From positions 124,001 to 188,000 of the forward strand of contig NZ_BCTC01000002.1 of NCBI RefSeq assembly GCF_001571085.1: a DNA stretch of 64,000 bases, read 5' to 3'. Position numbers and translations under genes: made by a program. The notes below the pieces were generated by a model that saw only the letters and a program-made list of their open reading frames with translations, was not told where the DNA came from and made no database searches. Source of the stretch: Azohydromonas lata NBRC 102462 (GTDB lineage: Bacteria; Pseudomonadota; Gammaproteobacteria; Burkholderiales; Burkholderiaceae_C). Every line of letters starts with the position of its first letter. Position 1 is the stretch's first letter. Positions 33,577 through 43,019 of the stretch are shown here, one piece after another.

Positions 33577-36555
33577 TCAAGGCTCCGCCAGCAGCCGCCG
33601 CAGCGTCTCCGGGTCCACCGGCTTGACCAGGTGCGCATCGAAGCCCGCGCGCAGCGCCTGCTGCACGTCGCGGCCCTGGCCGTAGCCGGAGAGCGCGATG
33701 AGCTTGCCGCCGTGCCCCGCGGCGCGGCTGCGCTTGGCGACTTCGTAGCCGGTGAGGCCGGGCAGGCCGATGTCGATGATGGCCACTTCCGGCCGCAGCC
33801 GCAGCAGCTCCGCCAGGCCCGCCACGCCGTCCACAGCCGTGCTCACCGTGTGGCCGTCGAGCTCCAGCAGGCTGCGCAGCGCGCTCATGGCGTCGGCGTT
33901 GTCCTCCACCAGCAGCACCTGGCGGGGCCGCGAGGCCAGCCGCGTCTCGCGCACCGGGTGCAGCGCCGGCGGCTCTATGGCCGGCAGCCGCACGCGGAAG
34001 GTGCTGCCCTCGCTGGAGCTTTCCACCCCCACGGTGCCGCCGTGCAGCTCCACCAAGCGGCGCACCAGCGTCAGGCCAATGCCCAGGCCGCCGGCACGCC
34101 GGTCCAGCGTGCGCTCGCCCTGGACGAAGAGGTCGAAGATGCGCGGCAGCAGCGAGGCCGGAATGCCCAAGCCCTGGTCGCGCACCTCCAGCACCGCTTC
34201 GGAGCCCTCGCGCGCGAGCCGCACCTCGATGCGCCGGCCCTCCGGCGTGTACTTCAGCGCGTTGGACAGCAGGTTGTTCACCACCTGCTCCACGCGCGTG
34301 GCGTCGGCGTCTCCCCACACGCCTTCCTGCAGTTGCAACTGCAGCTCGTGCTGCTGCGTCTGCCCGGTGAGCTGCATCGTGGAGACCAGCCGCTGCACCA
34401 GGGCTGAAAGCTCCAGCGGCTGGCGCGAGAGCACCACCTTGCCGGAGATGACGCGGGCCACGTCCAGCAGGTCTTCCATCAGCCGCGCCAGGTGCCGCGT
34501 CTGGCGGCCGATGATGTTGCGGGCGTTGGTGGCCAGCGCCTCGTTGGCGCTGCCGCGGTTGAGCACTTCCACGGCGGAGGAGATGGCGCTCAGCGGGTTG
34601 CGCAGCTCGTGGCCCAGCATGGCCAGGAACTCGTCCTTGGCGCGGCTGGCGGCCTCGGCCTCGCGCCGCGCGGCCTGCTCGCGCTCCACCAGCGCGGCGC
34701 GCTCCTGCTCGGCGGCTTTTTGCTCCGTCATGTCCACGGTGATGCCTATGGCCTGCAGCGGGCGCGCGTCCTCGGCGTAGGTCACCAGCACGCGACTGGA
34801 GAGCCAGCGCGTCTGCCCGCCCTCCAGCGCCACGCGGAACTCCAGCGTCAGCCGCTCGGCGCGCTGGTGCAGCAGCCGCGCCAGGGCGTGGCGCACGCTG
34901 GGCCGGTCCTCGGGGTGGATGCGCTCTATCCACTCGGCCAGCGGCCCCTCCACGCGCTTGCTGCGCAGGCCGAAGAGCTTGGCGTGGCCGGAGGTCCAGG
35001 AGGCCGTGTCCGTGCCCACGTGGTAGTGGAAAAAGCCCACGTGCCCGGCCTCCTGCGCCAGGTCCACCAGGTGCTGGCTCTCGCGCAGGCGGCGGTCGGC
35101 GTGGGTGAGGCGGGCCTCGGCGAGCTTGCGCTCGGAGATGTCCACCAGCACGCCGATGGCGCCGCGCGGGCGCCCGGCGGCGTCCAGCAGCGGCGCGGCG
35201 TGGGCGATGACATGGCGCGGCGGCCGGTTGGGGAACTGCAGCTCCAGCTCCAGCCCGCGCAGCGCCTGCCCGCTGGCGGCGGCGCGCTGCAGCGGCTGCT
35301 CCTCGCGGCCGAGCAGGTGGCCGCGGTGCAGCATGCGCACGGTGTCGCTGGCCTCGGCGCCGCCCACCAGGGCGTCCATGGCCGCGTTGTGCAGCACGGA
35401 GCGGCACTGCGGGTCGTGGGCCACGGCCAGGCCCACGGGAATGCTGTGGAACAGGGTCTCGAACTCGTCGGCCTTGCTTTGCAGCCGGGTGCGGGCCACG
35501 GCCTCCTGTGCCTCGGCCGCCACCAGGGCGTCGCGCAGCACCGTGATCTCGTCGACGACGATGCGCCCAAGCGGCTGCCGCGGCCCGGCCGTGGCCAGCA
35601 GCCGCAGCGGCAGCGTCACGCGGCGCGCCACGTACAGCGCCACCGCCACGCCCAGGAGCAGGCACACCAGCGCGGTGCTGAGCGTGGCCACCACGGCGCG
35701 GCGCGCGCGCGTCTCCAGCGGCTCGGCGGCCACGCCCACGCCCACGCCCCAGCCGTAGCCCGCGGGCTGCCAGGCGACGTAGCCGTCGCCGCCGCCCAAG
35801 CGGTCGGCCCGCGTCACGCCGGCGGGGCTGCCGGCCACCAGGCGCAGCGCCTGCGGCGGCAGCTCGCGGCCCACGGCGACGGGCCCCTGGTCGGCCACGC
35901 GGGCGATGAGGCGGCGCTGCCGGTCGAAGAGGCTGGTGAAGCCTTCGCCGGGCCGGCCCATGTTCTCCAGCAGGCGCTGCCACACGTTGCTGTCCATCCA
36001 CGCGCCCAACACGTAGCGCACCTGGCCGTCCACGCGCACCGGCACCAGCACGGCGGTGCAAAAGCGCCCCTCGAAGCGCGCGGCCAGCAGGTCGGAGACG
36101 GCGGGCCGGCCGCTGCTGGCCGTGTCGCGGGCAAGCTGGCGCAGCCAGGGCGCGGGCCGGGCCGGGGGCTGTGCGGTGTCGAGCAGCGGCTGGCCGTCCG
36201 GGTCCAGCAGGAAGACGCCGCTCCAGGCCGCGCGCATCTGCGGCTGTTCGGCGAAGGAGGCGGCGAAGGCTTCGACGTCGCCGCGCTGCAGCGCATCGTC
36301 CCAGGACAGTATGGACAGCGCCTCCATGCTGGCCGTGAGCTCGCGCTCCACGCCGTGCGCCAGCCCTTCGGCGCTGCGCTGCAGTTGCACGTCGAGCTGG
36401 TCCTGCTCGGCCCGGATGCTGGAGAACACCTGCCAGGACATCAGCAGCACGCTGGGCAGCGTGCCCAGCAGGATCATGGCCACCAGGTAGGTGCGCAGCG
36501 ACGCCCGCGGCCAGCCCGGCCACCAGGACCGCCCAAGGGTTCGCGGGGGATTCAT
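33577..36555 (-). CDS. Hybrid sensor histidine kinase with PAS domains and receiver
   Basis: 992 aa. A membrane helix (YLVAMILLGTLPSVLLMSW) and a periplasmic region of about 230 residues come first, then a second helix (TLSTALVCLLLGVAVALYVA). PAS-like segments cover roughly 355-610. HisKA has the phospho-His649 in MLGHELRNPLSAI. HATPase boxes are intact: VVNNLLSNALKYTP, DQGLGIP and GGLGIGLTLVRR. The C-terminal receiver has Asp928 in AIIDIGLPGLTGY and HLVKPVDP. The ATG at 36555 is preferred over a TTG at 36582. No output regulator is adjacent. Its C-terminal half is the best in-window match to the tail of the ABC fusion at 21095. Confidence 0.9.
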   Translation of the reverse strand: MNPPRTLGRSWWPGWPRASLRTYLVAMILLGTLPSVLLMSWQVFSSIRAEQDQLDVQLQRSAEGLAHGVERELTASMEALSILSWDDALQRGDVEAFAASFAEQPQMRAAWSGVFLLDPDGQPLLDTAQPPARPAPWLRQLARDTASSGRPAVSDLLAARFEGRFCTAVLVPVRVDGQVRYVLGAWMDSNVWQRLLENMGRPGEGFTSLFDRQRRLIARVADQGPVAVGRELPPQALRLVAGSPAGVTRADRLGGGDGYVAWQPAGYGWGVGVGVAAEPLETRARRAVVATLSTALVCLLLGVAVALYVARRVTLPLRLLATAGPRQPLGRIVVDEITVLRDALVAAEAQEAVARTRLQSKADEFETLFHSIPVGLAVAHDPQCRSVLHNAAMDALVGGAEASDTVRMLHRGHLLGREEQPLQRAAASGQALRGLELELQFPNRPPRHVIAHAAPLLDAAGRPRGAIGVLVDISERKLAEARLTHADRRLRESQHLVDLAQEAGHVGFFHYHVGTDTASWTSGHAKLFGLRSKRVEGPLAEWIERIHPEDRPSVRHALARLLHQRAERLTLEFRVALEGGQTRWLSSRVLVTYAEDARPLQAIGITVDMTEQKAAEQERAALVEREQAARREAEAASRAKDEFLAMLGHELRNPLSAISSAVEVLNRGSANEALATNARNIIGRQTRHLARLMEDLLDVARVISGKVVLSRQPLELSALVQRLVSTMQLTGQTQQHELQLQLQEGVWGDADATRVEQVVNNLLSNALKYTPEGRRIEVRLAREGSEAVLEVRDQGLGIPASLLPRIFDLFVQGERTLDRRAGGLGIGLTLVRRLVELHGGTVGVESSSEGSTFRVRLPAIEPPALHPVRETRLASRPRQVLLVEDNADAMSALRSLLELDGHTVSTAVDGVAGLAELLRLRPEVAIIDIGLPGLTGYEVAKRSRAAGHGGKLIALSGYGQGRDVQQALRAGFDAHLVKPVDPETLRRLLAEP

Positions 36556-36754
36556 CACAGGCAAGCTATCGGGCAAGCCCAATACCCGTGGTGCGGTGGA
36601 AGAAGCAGGAGCGTCATTGGTTTTTTGTGGAGGCCTGGAGTGGATGCGGCGCCGCGCATGCGGGGCAGTCTAGTCCTGCAGCGCGGGGGACGTTGAGGGC
36701 GCAACACCGCCGCCGGCCGGCTGCGCTGGACCGCCCAGCGCTGCAGGGCGGCTT

Positions 36755-37984
36755 TCATGCCTGGTGCACGCGGCGCGCGCGCCAGTGCCGGTACCAGCGC
36801 ATCAGCGGCGTGGCCGAGATGCCGTGCAACACGATGGACAGCGCCACCGCCACCAGCGTGGCCGAGATCAGCACCTGCGCCAGCGGTCCCTTCACGCCGT
36901 GCTGCAGCGCGTAGCTGACGTAGAACACCGAGCCCACGCCGCGTATGCCGAACCAGGCCAGCAGCCGGCGCTGTGCCGGCGGCAGCCCGCCGATGGTGAG
37001 CAGCACGGCCAGCGGGCGCAGCGCGAACACCATCAGCAGCGCGTAGGCCACCACCGGCCAGCTCCAGCGCACCAGCGTCATGGCCGCGCCCAGGAACACC
37101 ACCATGCTGACCTCCACCAGCCGCTCCAGCCGGCCGCTGAAGGCCGACAGCCGCCGGCCCAGCGCGTCGCCCTCGTGCGGCGGCTCGCGGTGGCCGTGCA
37201 GCAGCGCCACGCCGGCGGCAAAGACGGCCAGGAAGGACGTGACCTGCAGCAGCTCCGACAGCGCGTAGGTGAGGGCGATGGTGCCCAGGTAGAGCAGCTC
37301 GTCCCAGCACAGCGGGCTCTGGCGGCGCATCTGCCACGCCACCAGGTGGCCCACCGCGCGCCCGCACAGCCAGCCCAGGCCCAGCCCGCCGCCCACGGCC
37401 CACAGCAGGTCGTGCAGCGCCCAGGTGCTGCCGCCTTCGCCCAGGTCGTGCAGGCCCAGCAGGCCCAGCGCCAGCGTCACCAATGGAAAAGCCGTGCCGT
37501 CGTTGAGCCCGCCCTCGGCGGTGAGCGACAGGCGCACCGCGTCGCGGTCGCCGGTGTCGTGGATCTGCACCTCGGAGGCCAGCACCGGGTCGGTGGGCGC
37601 CAGGATGGCCGCCAGCAGCAGCGCTGCGGCCCAGGGCAGGGCCAGCAGCCACACGCCCGCCGCGGTGGCCAGCGCCACGGTGGCGACCATGGTGGTGCTG
37701 GCCAGCAGCAGCGCCACGCGCCAGCGCTTCCAGCGCGCGGGCAGCTCCAGCTTGAGGCCGACGCCGAACAGCGAGATCAGCACCGCCCATTGCGACAGCA
37801 GCTCCAGCAGCGCGGCCTGGCGCAGCGGGTCGGGCTGGGGCAGCGGCGCGTGCAGCACGGCCGCGCCCCAGCCCACGGCCAGGTAGATCAGCGCCGAGGA
37901 CAGCGGCAGCCGCCGCACCGGCGCTTCCAGCAGCGCCATCGCGACCAGCACAAGGCCCAGCAGCAGCATGGTCGCGGTCAGCAT
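36755..37984 (-). CDS. CPA1-type cation:proton antiporter
   Basis: 409 aa with about 12 membrane segments. The NhaP/CPA1 features LLLAAILAPTDPVLASEVQ and LTAEGGLNDGTAFPLV carry the family's ion-binding acidic residues (the D in APTDPV and the ND pair in GGLNDG). GIRGVGSVFYVSYAL near the end is also typical. It is likely an inner-membrane Na+ or K+/H+ exchanger. It is shorter than CPA1 members with cytosolic regulatory tails. A 155-base gap separates it from the divergent glycan cluster. Confidence 0.88.
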   Translation of the reverse strand: MLTATMLLLGLVLVAMALLEAPVRRLPLSSALIYLAVGWGAAVLHAPLPQPDPLRQAALLELLSQWAVLISLFGVGLKLELPARWKRWRVALLLASTTMVATVALATAAGVWLLALPWAAALLLAAILAPTDPVLASEVQIHDTGDRDAVRLSLTAEGGLNDGTAFPLVTLALGLLGLHDLGEGGSTWALHDLLWAVGGGLGLGWLCGRAVGHLVAWQMRRQSPLCWDELLYLGTIALTYALSELLQVTSFLAVFAAGVALLHGHREPPHEGDALGRRLSAFSGRLERLVEVSMVVFLGAAMTLVRWSWPVVAYALLMVFALRPLAVLLTIGGLPPAQRRLLAWFGIRGVGSVFYVSYALQHGVKGPLAQVLISATLVAVALSIVLHGISATPLMRWYRHWRARRVHQA

Positions 37985-38139
37985 GTGCGCTGCATCAGCA
38001 AGCGCAATGCCCCGCGGCAGGCCCTGGCGGGGCGCGTGTCAAGGGCCTTGAGCCCTCGCACCGCGCAATCCCCGCAAGCTCGGAACAGGGGAATGGCGAT
38101 TGCCGCGGAAAACGGCATTGCCGCCATGGGATTGGTTTC

Positions 38140-38991
38140 ATGAGTTCCCCGCCACCGCCTCTGCGTGTCGCCTTGATCAGCGAACACGCCTCGCCCTTGG
38201 CCCCGCAAGGCGGTGTGGATGCTGGCGGGCAAAACACCTACGCCTCCCACGTGGCGCGCTGCCTGGCGCGGCGCGGCCCTCACGTGGACGTGCTCACCCG
38301 CCGCGACGCCGCCGCGCTGCCCGCCGCCGTGGACCTGCGCCCCGGCGTGCGCGTGCTGCACATCCCGGCCGGGCGGGCGCGTTTCGTCCCCAAGGAGCAA
38401 CTGCTGCAGCACATGCCGGCATTTACGCGCGCGTCCCGGCAACTCCTGGCGCACAGCGTCCCTTACGACGTGGTGCACGCCAACTTCTTCATGTCCGGCC
38501 TGGCGGGCCTGCGGCTGAAGGCCGGCTTCGGCGTGCCGCTGGTGATGATGACCTTCCATGCACTGGGCCGCGTGCGGCTGGAGCACCCGGGCGCGGCCGA
38601 CGCCTTCCCGCCGGAGCGCATCGCCATCGAGGCGCGCATCGTGCGCGGCGCGGACCGCGTGGTGGCCGAGTGCCCGCAGGACAGATCGGATTTGCTGCGC
38701 CTTTACGGCGCCGACGGCGCCGACGGCGCCCGATCGGCCGCCTGCGCGCGCTGGCCCGCGAGGCGGGGGTGGCGGATGGCGCTGGCCGCGCGCCTCGCGC
38801 AACTGCACGCCAACCCGGCGCTGGCGCAGGCCATGGGCCGCGCGGGCATGCGCCGCGTGCGCACGATGTTCACCTGGGACGGCGTGGCCGACGCGCTGGC
38901 CACCGTCTGCCAGCAGGTGCGCCGCCCGCGCGAAGCGGCGGCGGTGCCGGCGGCCGATCTCGACCGCTCGCAACCGGGAGCCGTGGCATGA
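38140..38991 (+). pseudogene. GT4 glycosyltransferase with two internal deletions
   Basis: The N-terminal GT-B domain is intact (VALISEHASPLAPQGGVDAG, ending in VVAECPQDRSDLLRLYGAD), and so is the C-terminus (RLAQLHANPALAQAMGRAG). The donor-binding middle, including the E-x7-E motif, is gone. Between the two ends lies a 42-base island (38736-38777) that encodes GRLRALAREAGVAD of the lost domain in the wrong frame, flanked on the left by three tandem ACGGCGCC units (38704-38730). Two separate deletions best explain this. The frame stays open for 283 codons, against about 420 expected, but sugar transfer is not credible. Its start is divergent from the antiporter. Confidence 0.75.
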
Positions 38992-39620
38992 CGCACCACG
39001 GCGCCGCCGCGCCGCCGTGTCCGGCCGTGTTCCTGGACAAGGACGGCACACTGGTCGTGGACGTGCCCTACAACGCCGACCCCGCGCTGCTGCGCTTCAC
39101 ACTGCGCGCGCTGCCGGCCCTGCAAGCGCTGCAGCGCGCGGGCTACGCGCTGGTGGTGGTGAGCAACCAGCACGGCCTGGCGCTTGGGCGCTTCAGCGCC
39201 GAACAGTTCGAGACACTGCGCCGGGCGCTGCATGACAAGCTGGTGGCCGAGGCGGGCGTCACGCTGGACGGCTTTTACTTCTGCCCGCATGCGCCGGACG
39301 CCGGCTGCGATTGCCGCAAGCCCGCGCCGGGGCTGCTGCTGCAGGCGGCTGGGGCGCTGCACCTGGACCTGGCGCGCTCGTGGATGGTGGGCGACATCCT
39401 CAACGACGTGGAGGCCGGGCGTCGCGCCGGCTGCCGCAGCGTGCTGCTGGACGTGGGCAACGAGACGCAGTGGCAGCTCTCGCCGCAGCGCCTTCCGCAC
39501 CACCGCGCCAAGGATTTGTTCGATGCCGCGGCTTTTATTTTGGGGAGCGACGACATGGGCGAGAACCAAACGTTGCGGCATGACGCCGCGCCTGTTGTGA
39601 GCCACGAGGTGCTGTCATGA
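38988..39620 (+). CDS. HAD-IIIA phosphatase, GmhB-like
   Basis: 210 aa. HAD motif I is FLDKDGTLV near residue 15; the GmhB-type zinc loop C-x-H...C-x-C is visible as CPHAPDAGCDCRKP; motif III/IV is MVGDILNDVEAG. It should remove the 7-phosphate from D-glycero-D-manno-heptose 1,7-bisphosphate or act on a similar sugar or histidinol phosphate. It starts as ATGA overlapping the previous stop and itself overlaps the next gene by 4 bases, so it is in the middle of the glycan operon. An extra C-terminal 15 residues follow the fold. Confidence 0.85.
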   Translation: MTHHGAAAPPCPAVFLDKDGTLVVDVPYNADPALLRFTLRALPALQALQRAGYALVVVSNQHGLALGRFSAEQFETLRRALHDKLVAEAGVTLDGFYFCPHAPDAGCDCRKPAPGLLLQAAGALHLDLARSWMVGDILNDVEAGRRAGCRSVLLDVGNETQWQLSPQRLPHHRAKDLFDAAAFILGSDDMGENQTLRHDAAPVVSHEVLS

Positions 39621-40792
39621 GTGCCCCCTGCGAACGCCAGCGCCTGTGGCAGGGCGCGCGGCGGGTGCTGGCCATACGCCTGGACAACCTCGGCGACCTG
39701 CTGATGACGACGCCGGCGCTGGTGGCGCTGCGCACCTCGCTGCCGCAGGCGCACATCGCCCTGCTGGCTTCCAGCGCGGGCGCGGCGCTGGCCTCGCACG
39801 TGCCGGTGGTGGACGAAGTGCTCGCCTACGACGCGCCCTGGGTCAAGCGGCCGGCCGGCGCGCTGGAGCGCTCGCTGGGCCCCGGCGAGGCCGAGGCGCG
39901 CATGGTTCGGATACTGGCCGAGGCCCGCTTCGACGCCGCCGTCATCTTCACCGTGTGCACGCAAAGCGCGCTGCCCGCCGCGCTGCTGTGCCTGCAGGCC
40001 GGCATCCCGCTGCGCCTGGCCTACAGCCGCGAGAACCCCTATGAGCTGCTGAGCGACTGGATCGCCGACACCGAGGTGCCCGCCGACGGCATGCGCCACG
40101 AGGCGCAGCGCCAGTTGGACCTGGTGCACCACGTGGGGCTGCAGGCCGACGCGCAGCGGCTGCTGTTCCGCTTCAAGGTGGAAGAGGCGCTGGCCATGCG
40201 CCACAAGTTCGAGCGTGCCGGGGGCGACCTTACGCGGCCGTACTTCGTGGTGCATCCCGGCGCCACGGCCGCCTCGCGGCGCTGGCCGGCCGAGCGCTTC
40301 GGCCAGGCCGCGCAGGCGCTGGCGGACGCCACGGGCTGCCAGGCCGTCTTCAGCGGCGGGCCTGACGAGCTGCCGCTCATCCACGAGGCCATGGCCGCCA
40401 TGCGCGACGGCGGGGAGGGCGCCGTGTCGTTGGGCGGCGAGCTGGTGCTGGGCGAGCTGGCCTCGCTCATCGCTGGGGCGCAGGTCACCCTGTGCAACAA
40501 CAGCGCGCCGGCGCACCTGGCCGCCGCGCTCAACGCGCCGGTGGTGGTGCTGTACGCGCTGACCAACCCGCAGCACACGCCCTGGCAGGCGAGGGCGCGG
40601 GTGCTCAACCATCCGGTGCCTTGCCGCCATTGCCTCAAGAGCGTGTGCCCCGAGCGTCACCATGACTGCCTGGAGCGCGTGCCGCCACAGGATGTGGTAC
40701 AGGCGGCGCTCGACCTCATGGGGCCGCTGCCCGGCGTGCCGCTGCATCCGGCCAGCCCCTGCATTCCCCACCCAGTTACGGCACTTGGATGA
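39617..40792 (+). CDS. Glycosyltransferase family 9 (ADP-heptosyltransferase type)
   Basis: 391 aa. GT9 features are [22 protein letters not shown] at the N-terminus, [19 protein letters not shown] in the donor domain and [18 protein letters not shown] toward the end. The family transfers heptose from ADP-heptose to LPS core or other acceptors. It is translationally coupled to both neighbours (ATGA overlaps). The partner GmhB-like phosphatase supports a heptose donor. Confidence 0.9.
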   Translation: MSAPCERQRLWQGARRVLAIRLDNLGDLLMTTPALVALRTSLPQAHIALLASSAGAALASHVPVVDEVLAYDAPWVKRPAGALERSLGPGEAEARMVRILAEARFDAAVIFTVCTQSALPAALLCLQAGIPLRLAYSRENPYELLSDWIADTEVPADGMRHEAQRQLDLVHHVGLQADAQRLLFRFKVEEALAMRHKFERAGGDLTRPYFVVHPGATAASRRWPAERFGQAAQALADATGCQAVFSGGPDELPLIHEAMAAMRDGGEGAVSLGGELVLGELASLIAGAQVTLCNNSAPAHLAAALNAPVVVLYALTNPQHTPWQARARVLNHPVPCRHCLKSVCPERHHDCLERVPPQDVVQAALDLMGPLPGVPLHPASPCIPHPVTALG

Positions 40793-42627
40793 TCACTCTC
40801 GGCATCAACGCAGCTTTCCACGACTCTTCCGCCGCCCTCGTGCGCGACGGGCAGCTCATCGCCGCCGCGGAAGAGGAGCGTTTCACACGCATCAAGCATG
40901 GCAAGCGGCCGTTGCCGTTCACGGCGTGGGAGCTGCCGTACCACGCCATCGATTACTGCCTGGCCGAGGCCGGCCTCACGCTGGCGCAGGTGGACCATGT
41001 GGCCTACAGCTACGACCCGCAGCGCTTCATCAGGGGCCGCCTGGAAGGCGACAGCATCACGCTGCCGCTGCAGCCCTCGGCGCAGCCCGCCCCCGGCTGG
41101 GACAACCCCTGGGACCCGCTGTTCGCCGCCTACGTCAGCAACGCCCCGCGCCAGCTCGCCGACGGCGCGCCGCACCACCTGAAAAAGCGCTTCGAGGGCT
41201 GCCGCTGGGACGGCCCCTTCCAGTGGCATTTCATCGACCACCACCTTTGCCACCAGGCCAGCGCCTTCCTGGCCGCGCCCTTCGAGCGCTGCGCGGTGAT
41301 GACGCTGGACGGCCGCGGCGAGGACGCCACCACCGCCTACGGCCTGTGGGCCGACGGGCTGTACCGCCCGCTGGGCGAGGTGGACATGCCGCACTCCCTG
41401 GGCCTGCTCTACGAGCGCGTCACCAGCCACCTGGGTTTCCTGCACAGCAGCGACGAGTACAAGGTCATGGCGCTGGCGGCGCTGGGCAAGCCGCGGTTTG
41501 CCGAGGCGCTACAGCGCCAGGTGCGCGTGTTCCCCGACGGGCGCTACGAGATCGAGCGCATCGACCTTGGCGCCCTGGTGCCGCCGCGCGAGCGCGGCGC
41601 GGCGCTGGAGCAGCCGCACCTGGACCTGGCCGCCTCGCTGCAGCAGGTGCTGGAGCGCTCGGCGCTGCAACTGGCCGGCTGGCTGCGCGAGGCCAGCGGC
41701 GAGCCGCTGCTGGCCATGGCCGGCGGCGTGGCGCTGAACTGCGTGATGAACGCGCGGCTGCGCGACGCGGGCCTCTTTGACCAGGTCTGGGTGCAGCCCG
41801 CCGCGGGCGACGCCGGCACCGCGCTGGGCGCGGCGCTGTGGGTGGATGCGCGCGAGGGCGCGGGTGCCGCGGCCGTCGTCAACGCCGTGGCGGCCGCGGC
41901 CCAGGACGCCGCGGCCCCGGCGCGCGACGTGGCGCTGGAAAGCCGCGCCGCCCCCAACGCCGTGCCCACGGTGCTGCGGCGCTCGGACTGGGCCATGGAG
42001 CACGCCTACTGGGGGCCGGGCTACGGCGACGACGAGATAGCGCAGCTCCTGAAGTGGGCCAAGCTGACGTACCGCCGCGTGGACGACGTGGCCGCCGAGG
42101 CCGCGCAACTGCTGGCGCAGGACCTGGTGATCGGCTGGTTCCAGGGCCGCATGGAGTTCGGCCCACGGGCGCTGGGGGCGCGCTCCATCCTGGCCTCGCC
42201 GCTGCACGCGCAGATGCAGGCGCGCATCAACGAACTGAAGGACCGCGAGGACTTCCGCCCCGTCGCCCCCGCCGTGCCGGAGGAAGACCTGGACGACTGG
42301 TTCACCCCCGCGCAGGCCAACGGCGGGCAAGCGCGCTTCATGCTCTTCATCTACGACGTGATCAAGCGCCAGGCCCCGCGCATCCCGGCCGCCTGCCACG
42401 CCGACCTCACGGCCCGCGTGCAGACCGTCACCGCCGAGGCCAGCCCGCGCTACCACGCGCTGCTGAAGGCCTTCGGGGCGCTCACCGGCGTGCCGGTGCT
42501 GATCAACACCTCCTTCAACGTGCGCGGCGAGCCCGTGGTGTGCACGCCCAAGGACGCGCTGGACGCCTTCTTCAGCACGCCGCTGGACGCGCTGGTCATG
42601 GGCAATTTCATCCTGCGCAAGGGCTGA
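40789..42627 (+). CDS. NodU/CmcH-family carbamoyltransferase
   Basis: 612 aa, full length. N-terminal TLGINAAFHDSSAALVRDG and AAAEEERFTRIKHGKRPLP, a DHHLCHQASAF metal/adenylate motif, and ALNCVMNARLRD in the N-domain. The C-terminal domain has WFQGRMEFGPRALGARSIL and DFRPVAPAVPEED. These enzymes make carbamoyl-adenylate from carbamoyl phosphate and put carbamoyl on a hydroxyl, here presumably of a glycan sugar such as a heptose. The ATG overlaps the GT9 stop. Confidence 0.92.
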   Translation: MITLGINAAFHDSSAALVRDGQLIAAAEEERFTRIKHGKRPLPFTAWELPYHAIDYCLAEAGLTLAQVDHVAYSYDPQRFIRGRLEGDSITLPLQPSAQPAPGWDNPWDPLFAAYVSNAPRQLADGAPHHLKKRFEGCRWDGPFQWHFIDHHLCHQASAFLAAPFERCAVMTLDGRGEDATTAYGLWADGLYRPLGEVDMPHSLGLLYERVTSHLGFLHSSDEYKVMALAALGKPRFAEALQRQVRVFPDGRYEIERIDLGALVPPRERGAALEQPHLDLAASLQQVLERSALQLAGWLREASGEPLLAMAGGVALNCVMNARLRDAGLFDQVWVQPAAGDAGTALGAALWVDAREGAGAAAVVNAVAAAAQDAAAPARDVALESRAAPNAVPTVLRRSDWAMEHAYWGPGYGDDEIAQLLKWAKLTYRRVDDVAAEAAQLLAQDLVIGWFQGRMEFGPRALGARSILASPLHAQMQARINELKDREDFRPVAPAVPEEDLDDWFTPAQANGGQARFMLFIYDVIKRQAPRIPAACHADLTARVQTVTAEASPRYHALLKAFGALTGVPVLINTSFNVRGEPVVCTPKDALDAFFSTPLDALVMGNFILRKG

Positions 42628-42686
42628 GCGTTTCGTTGCGCGCCGCAACCGCATCGAGAAATCCCACTGCAAGAACTGATGCACCG

Positions 42687-43019
42687 ATGAGCCCCGTCGA
42701 AATCGCCGTCGTCATTCCCACCTGCCGGCGCCCGGACCTGCTGCGCCGCTGCCTGCAGGCGCTGTTGCGCCAGCGCCTGGACCCGGCGCGCTTCGAGGTG
42801 CTGGTGGTGGACGACGGGCGCAGCGACGACACCCGCGCCGTGGTGGACGAGCTGGCCGCGTGCCCTCCTGGGCTTTGCCTTCAAGCGGCGGGGCGGCGCG
42901 TCGCGTCGCTGGCGCCCGCGCACGTGGCCGAGATGCTCGTGACTTCCTTTGCCATTCCGTACCTCGCGGTGTACTGGCGCTTCGTCGGCGCCTGGCGTTT
43001 CCGCGTGCTCTTTATATGA
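42687..43019 (+). pseudogene. GT2 glycosyltransferase remnant with internal deletion
   Basis: 110 codons remain open. The first 55 residues are a textbook GT2 start: VVIPTCRRPDLLRRCLQALL and FEVLVVDDGRSDDTRAVV. After ELAACP the sequence jumps to a C-terminal membrane-type tail ending AIPYLAVYWRFVGAWRFRVL. The central catalytic part with the DxD and acceptor region is missing. The adjacent alternate frame reads LLGFAFKRRG for a few codons, so the join is not clean. The stop overlaps the next ATG. Loss of function is expected. Confidence 0.7.
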
